Positions 1 through 7,694 of a DNA stretch of 64,000 nucleotides are shown piece after piece. This stretch comes from Trichloromonas sp034006665 (GTDB lineage: Bacteria; Desulfobacterota; Desulfuromonadia; Desulfuromonadales; Trichloromonadaceae): positions 1-64,000 of the forward strand of contig NZ_JAVESI010000003.1 of assembly GCF_034006665.1 (NCBI RefSeq), written 5' to 3'. Both the position numbers and the translations under genes were made by a program. The notes beneath the pieces were generated by a model that worked only from the letters and a program-made list of their open reading frames with translations, was not told the DNA's origin and did not search any database. The first letter of the stretch is position 1. Every line of letters starts with the position of its first letter.

Positions 1-126
1 CAAACCGGGTACCTGCCTCAGACGTACTGAGGGGAAGAATGGACAGGAGCCGTATACGAGGCCCGTACGTACGGTTCTGTGAGAGGGATGAGGCGAGCTT
101 GATCTGCTCGCCTCACCCTACTCGAT
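1..126 (+). mobile_element. Group II intron, 3' end (domains V and VI)
   Basis: The window opens inside the 3' end of a bacterial group II intron. Domain V is visible at about 47-77: the arm GAGCCGTA pairs with TACGGTTC, with an inner TACG/CGTA helix and bulge, the usual catalytic hairpin. Domain VI follows at about 79-123, with a long stem (GAGGCGAGC pairing with GCTCGCCTC) and an unpaired A in the CCCTACTC segment, the likely branch point. The intron should end at CTCGAT near 126. The reverse transcriptase/maturase gene would lie upstream, outside the window, so intron class and activity cannot be judged. Confidence 0.8.
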
Positions 127-479
127 TCATGGGTGTCGTTCATGCCGCCTAGATTTCACCACGACAAAGATACGATAGCCTTCTCCGAGGATCAGTCCGT
201 ATTGGCTTGGCCGTTCTCCCCACTCACATACCCCTTTCTGGTGTGTGTGGCCAGATATGTTGGTGATCATATCTAGGTTACAGTTGAAGGGAGGGCGATT
301 TCTTGGGAATGCGTCGGCTGAGGTCGAACTTGGAACCATGCTGGGTGGTGCCGGAAGGGGTTGCCTATGGTATCGCCAATGTCGGTTCCGAAGGCCAGGC
401 TTTCATCAGTGCTGCGACCAGATGAAAAGTTTCGTCATAAAAGAAGTCACCACTTGTTCCGGAGGGTTTTGGGGAAATT
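127..479. other. Non-coding or degenerate stretch after the intron
   Basis: No gene can be supported here. Open frames exist on both strands (for example a 70-codon minus-strand frame at 127-339), but they match no family I know and have no clear ribosome binding site. Base composition looks less GC-rich than the genes that follow, which would fit old mobile DNA or a broken gene split by the intron. The stretch ends at the stop codon of the DUF3422 gene. Confidence 0.4.
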
Positions 480-1817
480 TTATCCGTGGGGGGGATTTGT
501 CTTGCGTTCGAAGGGATCCTTGATAAGCCGGTGTTTGATCCGTTGCGTCAACCACCAGACCAGGCCGACGATGGCGGGAACGGCGGCGGCCATGAGCACC
601 CCTTTCTCCACTCCCCAGCGGGACAGCGGTAAGCCGCCGAAGAGATAGCCGGTCAAGCTAACCATATAATAGCTGATGGCGGCTACGGACAATCCTTCCA
701 CCGTCTCCTGCATGCGGAACTGTAACCGACCCCGCCGGTCCATGGATGCAAGCAGGCTTTTGTTAGTTTCCTGCATGGTCAGGTTGACCCGGGTGCGGAG
801 GAGGTCGCCAGCACGTTCGATCCGCCGGGAGAGATCCTCCAGGCGGGTCTGTACCGACTCGCAGGTGCGCAAGGCCGGAACTAGGCGACGGCTGAGGAAC
901 TCATGGACCGACATATGTTCCTCGACCTCGGTTTCGCGGATGTTCTGCACCCGGCTGAGGACCAGGTCATGATAGGCGCGGGTCGCGCCGAAGCGATAGT
1001 TGGTTTCGCTGCGAAAGGCTTCAATGCGGGCGGCCAGTTGCGACAGGTTATCGAGGAGTTGACGTTCTTCGCGGGTGCTCTCCAGGGTTGACAGGCTGGT
1101 CAGGATCGAGGTCAGGCTGTGGTCGAGGTCATTTAACTCGGGGGAGATACGTTTGGCGATAGGGAGCGAGAGCTGGGCCAGCAGGCGGTAGGTTTCTAGT
1201 TCGATAACCCGTTGCACCAAGCGTCCCATCTGGTAGTCGTCGATACCAAGATTGCGGATATGAAAACGGCCGAAACCGTCGCCGTGAAGTTTGAAGGCGG
1301 TGCAGAGCTGGGCTTTGCCCTTTTTCGGCAGGCTCAGGATCAGCTTCTGCCCTTCGAAGTAGCGGTAGAGGGTGCTGGTGTCGCAAGGAACGTCGGCGCC
1401 CTCCACCGCTAGGTGAAAGGCCGCGACCGCCTGTCCGGGCAATGTGTGCAACCAATCCTGGGGCAGGAGATCCAGGATCGGTTCGGCAAAGGGCTCTGCC
1501 GGCGGGGCATCAGGGGCCATGAAGGTCAGGGCGTAAAATTCCGTATGCCGTTCCCAGCGCACCGTAAACTGGCCGAAATTCTGAAGAAAGAAGGAAGTTT
1601 GCGCACTTGGCTGATTGACGCTGTAGCGCCTGCAAAGATCGAGCAGTTGGCTGAAGGACCGGTCGAGCTCGGCAGGTGTTGCGCGAAAGGCCAGATGGGT
1701 CAGCTTTTGTGGGGTCGCCACCACGTGAAAAGGGCGGGCATGGAGCTCGTCATAGAGCGCCTCGCGCAGGGGGTGGAGGACAAAGGGCGGGGAGGGGGCG
1801 GCTTCGGCAAGGGACAT
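480..1817 (-). CDS. DUF3422 family membrane-anchored protein
   Basis: A 445-residue protein matching the DUF3422 family. The N-terminus has the family's typical LHPLRxALYDELHARPF pattern at about residues 16-32, which in other members precedes a large soluble domain. The middle (about 220-370) is mostly helical and charged and probably forms a coiled coil. Two hydrophobic helices near 378-397 and 405-425 are followed by a basic tail, so it should be a C-terminally anchored inner-membrane protein. No biochemical function is established for the family. It stands alone, with 122 bases separating it from the CoA-binding gene upstream on the same strand. Confidence 0.8.
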   Translation of the reverse strand: MSLAEAAPSPPFVLHPLREALYDELHARPFHVVATPQKLTHLAFRATPAELDRSFSQLLDLCRRYSVNQPSAQTSFFLQNFGQFTVRWERHTEFYALTFMAPDAPPAEPFAEPILDLLPQDWLHTLPGQAVAAFHLAVEGADVPCDTSTLYRYFEGQKLILSLPKKGKAQLCTAFKLHGDGFGRFHIRNLGIDDYQMGRLVQRVIELETYRLLAQLSLPIAKRISPELNDLDHSLTSILTSLSTLESTREERQLLDNLSQLAARIEAFRSETNYRFGATRAYHDLVLSRVQNIRETEVEEHMSVHEFLSRRLVPALRTCESVQTRLEDLSRRIERAGDLLRTRVNLTMQETNKSLLASMDRRGRLQFRMQETVEGLSVAAISYYMVSLTGYLFGGLPLSRWGVEKGVLMAAAVPAIVGLVWWLTQRIKHRLIKDPFERKTNPPHG

Positions 1818-1939
1818 GAAGGCTAAGGTCTCCGTCGCGGCGTGTGTCCGCGGAGTCGAGGCGGATGGGTGACGACTGGGAAGAAGGTCTGCCTGTTCAG
1901 CCTAGGGTTTCCCCCTACGAACCCCAGGCCGATGGCCAA

Positions 1940-2353
1940 TCAATGATCGTGAAAGCCAAGAACGACCAGCACACAGCTGCCGTCGGCGATGACATTGATG
2001 CCGGCTTCGCGACAGGCCGCGACCGCCGCGGGACTTTCCGCTCCGGGCTGCATCCAGATATTGCGGATCACGCCCCGGGCAATGGCGGCTTGCACTACTT
2101 TCTCGGTTACCGAAGGCGGGGTGATGACGGAGATGCTGTGGACTGTTTCCGGCAGCTCATTGACCGAGGGGACGCAGGGGAGGCCTTCGATCTCTTTTTG
2201 CGCCGGATGGACAGGAATCACCGTGCGCCCCTTCTGCAGGTAGCAGCGCAGAACCATGTTGCCGTACTTGTCCCGCCGCGGGGACGCGCCGACAACGCCG
2301 TAAGCGGGGGATTCGAGAAAAGAGGCAATTTGCTGATCAATCGTCTGGGTCAT
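1940..2353 (-). CDS. CoA-binding protein (YccU-like)
   Basis: A 137-residue single-domain protein of the CoA-binding Rossmann family (YccU type). The motif VVGASPRRDKYGNMV at about 20-34 is the nucleotide-binding loop, followed by the usual IPVHP and GLPCVPSV segments, then IWMQPGAES near 100 and a C-terminal VIADGSCV. The family resembles the CoA-binding domain of succinyl-CoA synthetase but lacks the catalytic parts, so it probably binds CoA or an acyl-CoA as a small regulatory or carrier protein. The gene lies 24 bases downstream of rnhA on the same strand and is probably co-transcribed with it. Confidence 0.8.
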   Translation of the reverse strand: MTQTIDQQIASFLESPAYGVVGASPRRDKYGNMVLRCYLQKGRTVIPVHPAQKEIEGLPCVPSVNELPETVHSISVITPPSVTEKVVQAAIARGVIRNIWMQPGAESPAAVAACREAGINVIADGSCVLVVLGFHDH

Positions 2354-2377
2354 GGGATAACTCCTTGTTGATAGAGA

Positions 2378-2830
2378 TCAGGAGGTGGAACGACCATGGG
2401 CGATGGCTTGCCGGGCCAGTTCGTCGCAGCGTTCGTTTTCAGGATGTCCGGCGTGACCGCGCACCCAGCACCATTCCACCTCGTGGCGGCGGGTGAGTTC
2501 CAGTAGACGCTCCCACAGGTCGCGATTGGCGACATCTTTCTTCTGAGAATTTTTCCAGCTTCGTTGAACCCAGCTGTGAATCCACTCGGTAATGCCCTTT
2601 TTGACATATTCCGAGTCGGTGGTCAGGCGTACCCGGCAAGGGCGTTTGAGCGCGGCCAGAGCTTCGATGGCGGCGGTTAATTCCATGCGGTTGTTGGTTG
2701 TTTCGGGAGCGTAGCCGGAAAGCTCCTTGACCGTTCGGCCGTAGCAAAGCAGGGCACCCCAGCCGCCAGGGCCGGGATTGCCGCTGCAGGCGCCATCGGA
2801 GAAAATTTCAACGCACGGTTCGGAGGTCAT
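2378..2830 (-). CDS. rnhA: Ribonuclease HI
   Basis: A 150-residue RNase HI, which cuts the RNA strand of RNA-DNA hybrids during replication and repair. The acidic active-site residues appear in order: D in FSDGACSGNPGPGGWG near residue 12, E in NRMELTAAIEAL near 50, D in TTDSEYV near 72, and the His/Asp end in VRGHAGHPENERCDELAR (about 119-136). Length matches the E. coli type, and the basic handle region (WIHSWVQRSWKNS) is present. Start is the ATG at 2830, a few bases after an AGGAAA-type ribosome site. It is first in a two-gene minus-strand unit with the CoA-binding gene and is divergent from the DUF4388 gene. Confidence 0.93.
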   Translation of the reverse strand: MTSEPCVEIFSDGACSGNPGPGGWGALLCYGRTVKELSGYAPETTNNRMELTAAIEALAALKRPCRVRLTTDSEYVKKGITEWIHSWVQRSWKNSQKKDVANRDLWERLLELTRRHEVEWCWVRGHAGHPENERCDELARQAIAHGRSTS

Positions 2831-2937
2831 GATTTCCTGGATTGATCAAATAGCCACAACACGGCGGTCAGCATAGCACAGGCCGGCGGGCAAAACCAGT
2901 GCAAGGGGTATTCCTTCCGTCTTTCCCGTTGCCGTTG

Positions 2938-2966
2938 TTGCAATGCCCATGGGTTTGCATTAAATT
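2938..2966 (+). promoter_or_regulatory. Sigma-70 type promoter for the DUF4388/pilT unit
   Basis: TTGCAA (2938-2943) and TAAATT (2961-2966) are separated by exactly 17 bases, a near-consensus -35/-10 pair about 75 bases upstream of the start codon at 3041. It lies in the divergent gap with rnhA. This is a sequence match only. Confidence 0.5.
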
Positions 2967-3040
2967 GTGTGAGAATGGCCCGCGACGCCACGGCGCGCAT
3001 CAAGTTGTTTTTCTTTTCCCGCTTTTCCCCGAGGCTAATC

Positions 3041-4819
3041 ATGTCCTTTTCCGGCGAACTGGAACACTTGCCCATCGTTGATGTCATCCAGCTCCTGCAT
3101 TCCACCCGCAAGACCGGTACCCTGTGTGTGCGCGGCGGCCGTGGTGAATGCCAGCTGGTCTTCAATGAGGGTTATATCACCAGCGCCAATCATGCCAACA
3201 CCAGTGTGCGTATCGGCAAGATCCTTGTGGATATGGGCGCGATCTCCCGTGAGGTCTGTGATGCCGCGCTGACCGGTCAGAAAGACGCCGGCGCCGGGCG
3301 CAAGCCGCTGGTCGCCACCCTCATCGAGGAGGGGGGGCTGAAAAAGGAGGACGCTTATCGGGGGTTACGTTCCCTGATTGAGATGACCGTAGTGGAGATG
3401 CTGCGCTGGACCAAGGGAACGTTCATCCTTGATGTGAACAGCGCGGTGATTTCCGATGAATACCGCTATTTCCCGGAAATGCTGCATCAGGAAATCAATC
3501 TCGATACCCAGCGGGTGCTGATGGATGCTTTGCGCATCTTCGACGAGGAGAGCCGCGACGGTGAAGAGGCTGTGGCGGTATGGGAAGACGAGACGGCGCT
3601 TGATACCGCTTTTGTCCCGGCGGGTATTGCGGTGGGGGACACTGCAGTGGACTTGTCGGCCGACGACCTGGGCCTAGGGGATATCGATCAGTTGGAACGG
3701 AAAATTCCCGACGTTTTCGCGAGTATCGAACTGATCGATCCCGCCGCGGTTCACCGCAAACTGCTCAATGAACTCTGGCCAAGTGCTGCCGGCGACGAGC
3801 GGGAACGCATGGTCGAGTTTTTTACCCGGCTCGCGCCCGCGCAAGGAGGTGAACTTGCCGGCGGGAGTCGGGGGGTGGTTTTCTGCGGCCGTGATCGGCT
3901 GGTTCGGCACGGTGTTATGACCATTTGTAAATCGCTCGACATCCTCAGTTTTATCACCGATGACGAACGGGATCTCGACCTGATCCTGGAACAGTCCCTG
4001 TGCAAGGGGATGGTGCCTGTGCTGATGCTGGGCGCTCCCGACGAAGAGCTGCCGGGGTGGAGCGCTCTGGACCTGATGAGCCTGCGTCGGCAGAAGCGGA
4101 TGCGTTTTCCGCAACTGCCGATTGTGCAGTTGGCGGTGGAGCAGGATGGGGATTTTGTCCTGCAGTCCTATCAGGACGGCGTCCTCGCGGTGATTCCCCG
4201 CCCCCGCGAACTTGCTTCGGGCGGCGCGATCGTACCGATGATCTGGTTCTTTGAAGTGCTGCTGGCCTATCTGCGTGATTATTTTGTACAGCGCCGGAAT
4301 CTCGCTGCCAGCGACCTCAGCAAGGAACTGCTCGATCTCGCTGGTTTGTGCGATGCTCCTGAAATCTCCCATGCTCTGCTGCAACGGCTGGGGGAGTTCT
4401 ATCCCCGTGTTTTGACCCTGATCGTGCGCGGTGGCGAACTGCTTTCGGAGAAGGGCATCGGCTTTTCCGATGGCACGAAATCGGGAGCCGTTATGCTCCC
4501 TTCCTTCACGATGGCCCCGGCTTCCGGTGGATCCCTGCGGCAGGTGCTGGAGACCGGCCGGACCCACTGTGGGGCAATCACCGACACGGCTCTGGAAACG
4601 GTTCTATGGCAACGGTTCGGCGCACCTCGCGATTCCGCTGTCCTGCTGCTGCCCATTGTCGGTCGCGGACGGGTGATTGCCGTCATCTACGGGGATTTCG
4701 GCGATGAGGCCGTGCGCGCCGTCCCCCTTGACTATTTGCGGGTGCTGGCCGCCCAAGCCGGGCTGGTGCTCGAAAACGCCATTTATCGACGGCAACTGGA
4801 AAAGACCAGCGGCCGCTAG
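3041..4819 (+). CDS. DUF4388 (PATAN-like) protein with receiver-like and GAF-like parts
   Basis: A 592-residue cytoplasmic protein. The first about 150 residues are a DUF4388 domain: it opens MSFSGELEHLPIVDVIQLL and continues KTGTLCVRGG, GYITSANH and GKILVDMG. A middle part (about 285-400) has alternating hydrophobic strands and helices like a pseudo-receiver domain, and the end (about 440-590) reads like a GAF domain finishing in LVLENAIYRR. DUF4388 proteins in delta-type bacteria are often tied to motility and signalling. The next gene downstream is a PilT-type ATPase, so a role in regulating type IV pili or surface behaviour is a reasonable inference. The start at 3041 is preferred over an in-frame start 24 codons earlier because the domain begins there. 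Confidence 0.75.
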   Translation: MSFSGELEHLPIVDVIQLLHSTRKTGTLCVRGGRGECQLVFNEGYITSANHANTSVRIGKILVDMGAISREVCDAALTGQKDAGAGRKPLVATLIEEGGLKKEDAYRGLRSLIEMTVVEMLRWTKGTFILDVNSAVISDEYRYFPEMLHQEINLDTQRVLMDALRIFDEESRDGEEAVAVWEDETALDTAFVPAGIAVGDTAVDLSADDLGLGDIDQLERKIPDVFASIELIDPAAVHRKLLNELWPSAAGDERERMVEFFTRLAPAQGGELAGGSRGVVFCGRDRLVRHGVMTICKSLDILSFITDDERDLDLILEQSLCKGMVPVLMLGAPDEELPGWSALDLMSLRRQKRMRFPQLPIVQLAVEQDGDFVLQSYQDGVLAVIPRPRELASGGAIVPMIWFFEVLLAYLRDYFVQRRNLAASDLSKELLDLAGLCDAPEISHALLQRLGEFYPRVLTLIVRGGELLSEKGIGFSDGTKSGAVMLPSFTMAPASGGSLRQVLETGRTHCGAITDTALETVLWQRFGAPRDSAVLLLPIVGRGRVIAVIYGDFGDEAVRAVPLDYLRVLAAQAGLVLENAIYRRQLEKTSGR

Positions 4820-4873
4820 CCCGTTCTTTTCTTGTTCAGCGCGAGATCTCAGTTCGCTGAAGGGAATGTCTCC

Positions 4874-5944
4874 ATGGATATCAAAACTCTGAACCAGATT
4901 CTGGAAATCTCTTTCGAAAAACGGGTTTCCGACGTGCACTTCGAAGTGGACAACCCCCCCTTTTTCCGGGCGCGCGGCCAGCTGCTGCGTTCCAAGTTGC
5001 CGCCCCTGACTGCCGAGGACACCGAATTCATCGCCAAACGTATCCTTGAACACAACGGTCGGCCGTTGGGCGATACCTTGAAGGAGAGCGATGCTTCCTA
5101 TGCCCTTGCCAACGGCGGGCGTTTTCGCGTCAGCATCTTCCGGCAACGGGGGGTGTATGGCGTGGTCATGCGGGTTATCCCGCCCACCGTCGGTTCCTTT
5201 CAGGAACTCAAACTGCCCCCGGTTCTCGAAGAGATCGTCAAGGCGCCCAATGGCCTGATTCTCGTCACCGGTCCCACCGGCAACGGCAAATCGACCACCC
5301 TGGCGTCGATGCTGCGCTTGATCAACGAAAAATACAGCTACAACATCATTACTATCGAAGACCCCATCGAATTCCTTTTTGCTTCCAGCAAGAGCTGCAT
5401 CATCCAGCGTGAAGTTGGAATCGACACGGAGAGCTTCGGCGGTGCCTTGAAAGCCGCCCTGCGCATGGACCCGGATGTCATCATGGTCGGCGAGATGCGC
5501 GATCTTGAGACGATCGATGCCTGCATCAAGGCGGCCGAAACCGGACATCTGGTCTTTTCAACCCTGCACACCCAGAACGCTGCCTCGACCATCAACCGGG
5601 TGATCGGACACTTCCCCCCCGATGCTCAGGAAATCGTTCGCCAACGATTTGCCGACATCCTCGTCGCCATCATTTCCCTGCGCCTGATCAAGGACAAAAG
5701 CGGCGAAAATATCCTGCCGGTGGTGGAAGTCATGCGTTCCACCACCACCATCCAGGCCTGCATCCGCGAGGGGCGTCTCGACGAAATCGAACAGAACATC
5801 GAAAAGGGGCGTGCCCAGTATCACATGCAGAGCATGGACCAGCATTTGATCGAGCTGTGCAAGAAGGACGTCATCACCATAAACGAGGCCAAGCGAGTTT
5901 CCCGTTCCATGGATCTGGAGCGTAAACTGACGTTCACCACCTAG
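4874..5944 (+). CDS. pilT: PilT-family type IV pilus retraction ATPase
   Basis: A 356-residue hexameric secretion ATPase of the PilT/PilU group, which powers retraction of type IV pili at the inner membrane. Visible motifs: Walker A GPTGNGKST near residues 128-136, an acidic Asp box ITIEDPIEF, Walker B DPDVIMVGEMRD near 197-208, and the His box STLHTQNA. The C-terminal segment that is AIRNLIRE in classical PilT reads TIQACIRE here, so the match is only partial and the protein may be a PilT paralogue or PilU-like. The ATG at 4874 follows a weak AAGGGAA site. It sits 54 bases behind the DUF4388 gene and is probably in one operon with it. Confidence 0.85.
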   Translation: MDIKTLNQILEISFEKRVSDVHFEVDNPPFFRARGQLLRSKLPPLTAEDTEFIAKRILEHNGRPLGDTLKESDASYALANGGRFRVSIFRQRGVYGVVMRVIPPTVGSFQELKLPPVLEEIVKAPNGLILVTGPTGNGKSTTLASMLRLINEKYSYNIITIEDPIEFLFASSKSCIIQREVGIDTESFGGALKAALRMDPDVIMVGEMRDLETIDACIKAAETGHLVFSTLHTQNAASTINRVIGHFPPDAQEIVRQRFADILVAIISLRLIKDKSGENILPVVEVMRSTTTIQACIREGRLDEIEQNIEKGRAQYHMQSMDQHLIELCKKDVITINEAKRVSRSMDLERKLTFTT

Positions 5945-5996
5945 TTGCTAAGAGATCGCTTCATCCCGGCTCGATTATTCATCATGTCATGGGAAA

Positions 5997-6027
5997 AAGC
6001 CCCGCCGATGTGCCTTCGGCGGGGCTT
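5997..6027 (+). terminator. Hairpin after the pilT gene
   Basis: A 12-base perfect stem (AAGCCCCGCCGA with TCGGCGGGGCTT) with a 7-base loop, about 55 bases after the pilT stop codon. It lacks a long T run, so it is a probable but not ideal intrinsic terminator; the second hairpin at 6056 may complete the job. Confidence 0.5.
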
Positions 6028-6055
6028 CAATATCTGAATTTCCAAGATCAAAATG

Positions 6056-6089
6056 AAAAAGCCTCTTCGCGCAAGCGAAGAGGCTTTTT
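6056..6089 (-). terminator. Intrinsic terminator after the tRNA pair (bidirectional)
   Basis: Stem AAAAAGCCTCTTCGC / GCGAAGAGGCTTTTT with a GCAA loop. The A and T runs flank both sides, so it can end transcription from the tRNA genes on the minus strand and from pilT on the plus strand. Confidence 0.75.
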
Positions 6090-6096
6090 CTCAGAT

Positions 6097-6174
6097 TGGC
6101 GTCCCCAGGGGGATTCGAACCCCCGTCGCCGGCGTGAAAGGCCGGTGTCCTGGGCCGGGCTAGACGATAGGGAC
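6097..6174 (-). tRNA. tRNA-Glu (TTC)
   Basis: On the minus strand a full cloverleaf can be drawn: acceptor GTCCCTA pairing with TGGGGAC, D-arm GTCTAG, anticodon loop CTTTCAC giving anticodon TTC, T-arm GGTTCGAATCC and an encoded CCA end. It has 78 bases and lies 52 bases downstream of tRNA-Lys; the two are probably one transcript. Confidence 0.95.
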
Positions 6175-6226
6175 TTGAACTTCAAGCCCCCGCGAGAGAT
6201 GTCCCCGCAGGATACTGTTTTTTAAA

Positions 6227-6302
6227 TGGTGAGCCGGGGGGGGATCGAACCCACGACCATCTGATTAAAAGTCAGATGCTCTACCGACTGAGCTACCGGC
6301 TC
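6227..6302 (-). tRNA. tRNA-Lys (TTT)
   Basis: Minus-strand cloverleaf with acceptor GAGCCGG / CCGGCTC, D-arm TAGCTCAG, anticodon loop CTTTTAA giving anticodon TTT, T-loop GGTTCGATCC and an encoded CCA end; 76 bases. It lies downstream of purA and upstream of tRNA-Glu. Confidence 0.95.
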
Positions 6303-6379
6303 ACAAGAGGAGTCAACTTATAGAGGATTTTGTTTTTTCCGTCAACCTTTTTTTGTGCTTTCTGGGAAAAAAGCTTTTT

Positions 6380-7672
6380 TCAGGCAAAAGGATTCTGGAC
6401 TTGAATCGTCTGGTCGCGGCGCGGTCCAACGGAGACCAGCACCACCGGGCAGCCGGTGACCTGTTCCAGTTTTTTTAGATAGTCTTGGGCCTTCTTCGGG
6501 AGGGTTTCGAGATGATCGGCCTCGGCCAGGGAGGCGTTCCAACCTTCGATCTCCTCGTAAACCGGTTTGCACTCCTTGAGGACTTCGAGATCCTGCGGAA
6601 AATCTTCAAGGAGTTGCCCGCGATAGGAATAGGCGGTGCAGATTTTGATGGTCTCCAGTTCGTTGAGCACGTCCAGCTTAGTGATGGCCAGGCCGGTCAT
6701 CCCGTTGGTGCGGACCGCTTCGCGCAAGGCCACGGCATCGAACCAGCCGGTGCGGCGGGGACGGCCGGTGGTGGCGCCGAATTCCTGGCCGATCTGGCGG
6801 AGCTTTTCCCCCATCTCATCGTCGAGTTCGGTGGGGAAGGGTCCTTCGCCGACGCGGGTGACATAGGCCTTGGAAATGCCGATCACCGCATCGATAAAAC
6901 GCGGTCCGACACCGGTGCCGGTGCAGGCTCCGCCGGCGATGGTCGAGGAGGAGGTGACATAGGGGTAGGTGCCGTGATCGACATCCAGCAGGCTTCCTTG
7001 GGCGCCTTCGAACAGGATGTTCTTGCCTTCGGCGATGCTCTGGTTGAGGAGCTTGGAGGCGTTCCCCAGGTATTTGCTGAGGATCTTGCCGTAGGCGGTG
7101 TATTCGCTGATGATCGACTCTGCGTCGAGGGGATGGCCGCCGAGGAGTTTTTCAAGAATGAGATTCTTCTCCGGCAACAGCTCCCTGACTTTGCGGGCGA
7201 AGATTTCCGGGTGCAGCAGATCAATGAAGCGGATGCCGCGGCGGCCGATCTTGTCTTCATAGGTGGGACCGATGCCGCGCCCGGTGGTGCCGATCTTGCG
7301 GGCTCCGGAATTGCTTTCCCGGGCGATGTCGATGGCCTTGTGGTAGGGCATGATGATGTGGACGTTGGCATCTACCAGCAGCTGGCTGTCGTTCTTCAGG
7401 TAGCCCTTCTTCTTGAGCCGGTCGATTTCCTCAAGGAAGACCTTGGGATCAAGAACTACGCCGTTGCCGATGATACAGCGTTTGCCCTCGTGCAGGATGC
7501 CGGAGGGGATGAGATGGAGCACGGTTTTTTCGTTGCCCACCACCAGGGTGTGGCCGGCGTTGTTGCCCCCCTGATAGCGCACGACATCCTGGGCGTATTC
7601 GGTGTAGATGTCGACGACCTTGCCTTTTCCTTCATCGCCCCACTGGGCGCCTACGACGATTACGTTGGCCAT
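6380..7672 (-). CDS. purA: Adenylosuccinate synthetase
   Basis: A 430-residue enzyme that joins IMP and aspartate using GTP, the first committed step to AMP. The N-terminal GAQWGDEGKGKVVD (about 8-21) is the P-loop signature, NNAGHT follows near 38, GTTGRGIGPTYEDK lies near 127, and the C-terminal GPRRDQTI is the family ending. Full length for the family. The start at 7672 is chosen because the family begins MANVIVVG and an AGGAGA site lies about 10 bases upstream; an in-frame extension into hisZ is not real. It is 22 bases downstream of hisZ and probably in one operon with it, linking purine and histidine synthesis. Confidence 0.97.
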   Translation of the reverse strand: MANVIVVGAQWGDEGKGKVVDIYTEYAQDVVRYQGGNNAGHTLVVGNEKTVLHLIPSGILHEGKRCIIGNGVVLDPKVFLEEIDRLKKKGYLKNDSQLLVDANVHIIMPYHKAIDIARESNSGARKIGTTGRGIGPTYEDKIGRRGIRFIDLLHPEIFARKVRELLPEKNLILEKLLGGHPLDAESIISEYTAYGKILSKYLGNASKLLNQSIAEGKNILFEGAQGSLLDVDHGTYPYVTSSSTIAGGACTGTGVGPRFIDAVIGISKAYVTRVGEGPFPTELDDEMGEKLRQIGQEFGATTGRPRRTGWFDAVALREAVRTNGMTGLAITKLDVLNELETIKICTAYSYRGQLLEDFPQDLEVLKECKPVYEEIEGWNASLAEADHLETLPKKAQDYLKKLEQVTGCPVVLVSVGPRRDQTIQVQNPFA

Positions 7673-7694
7673 GTCTGAGTTGTCTCCTGATGGA

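Noticed and set aside
127..339. A 70-residue minus-strand protein next to the intron
   Set aside because: No family match and no clear ribosome site; may be remnant DNA, so it is listed only as an undefined stretch.
6342..6572. A small minus-strand frame overlapping the purA end
   Set aside because: It lies in another frame of purA and has no separate support.
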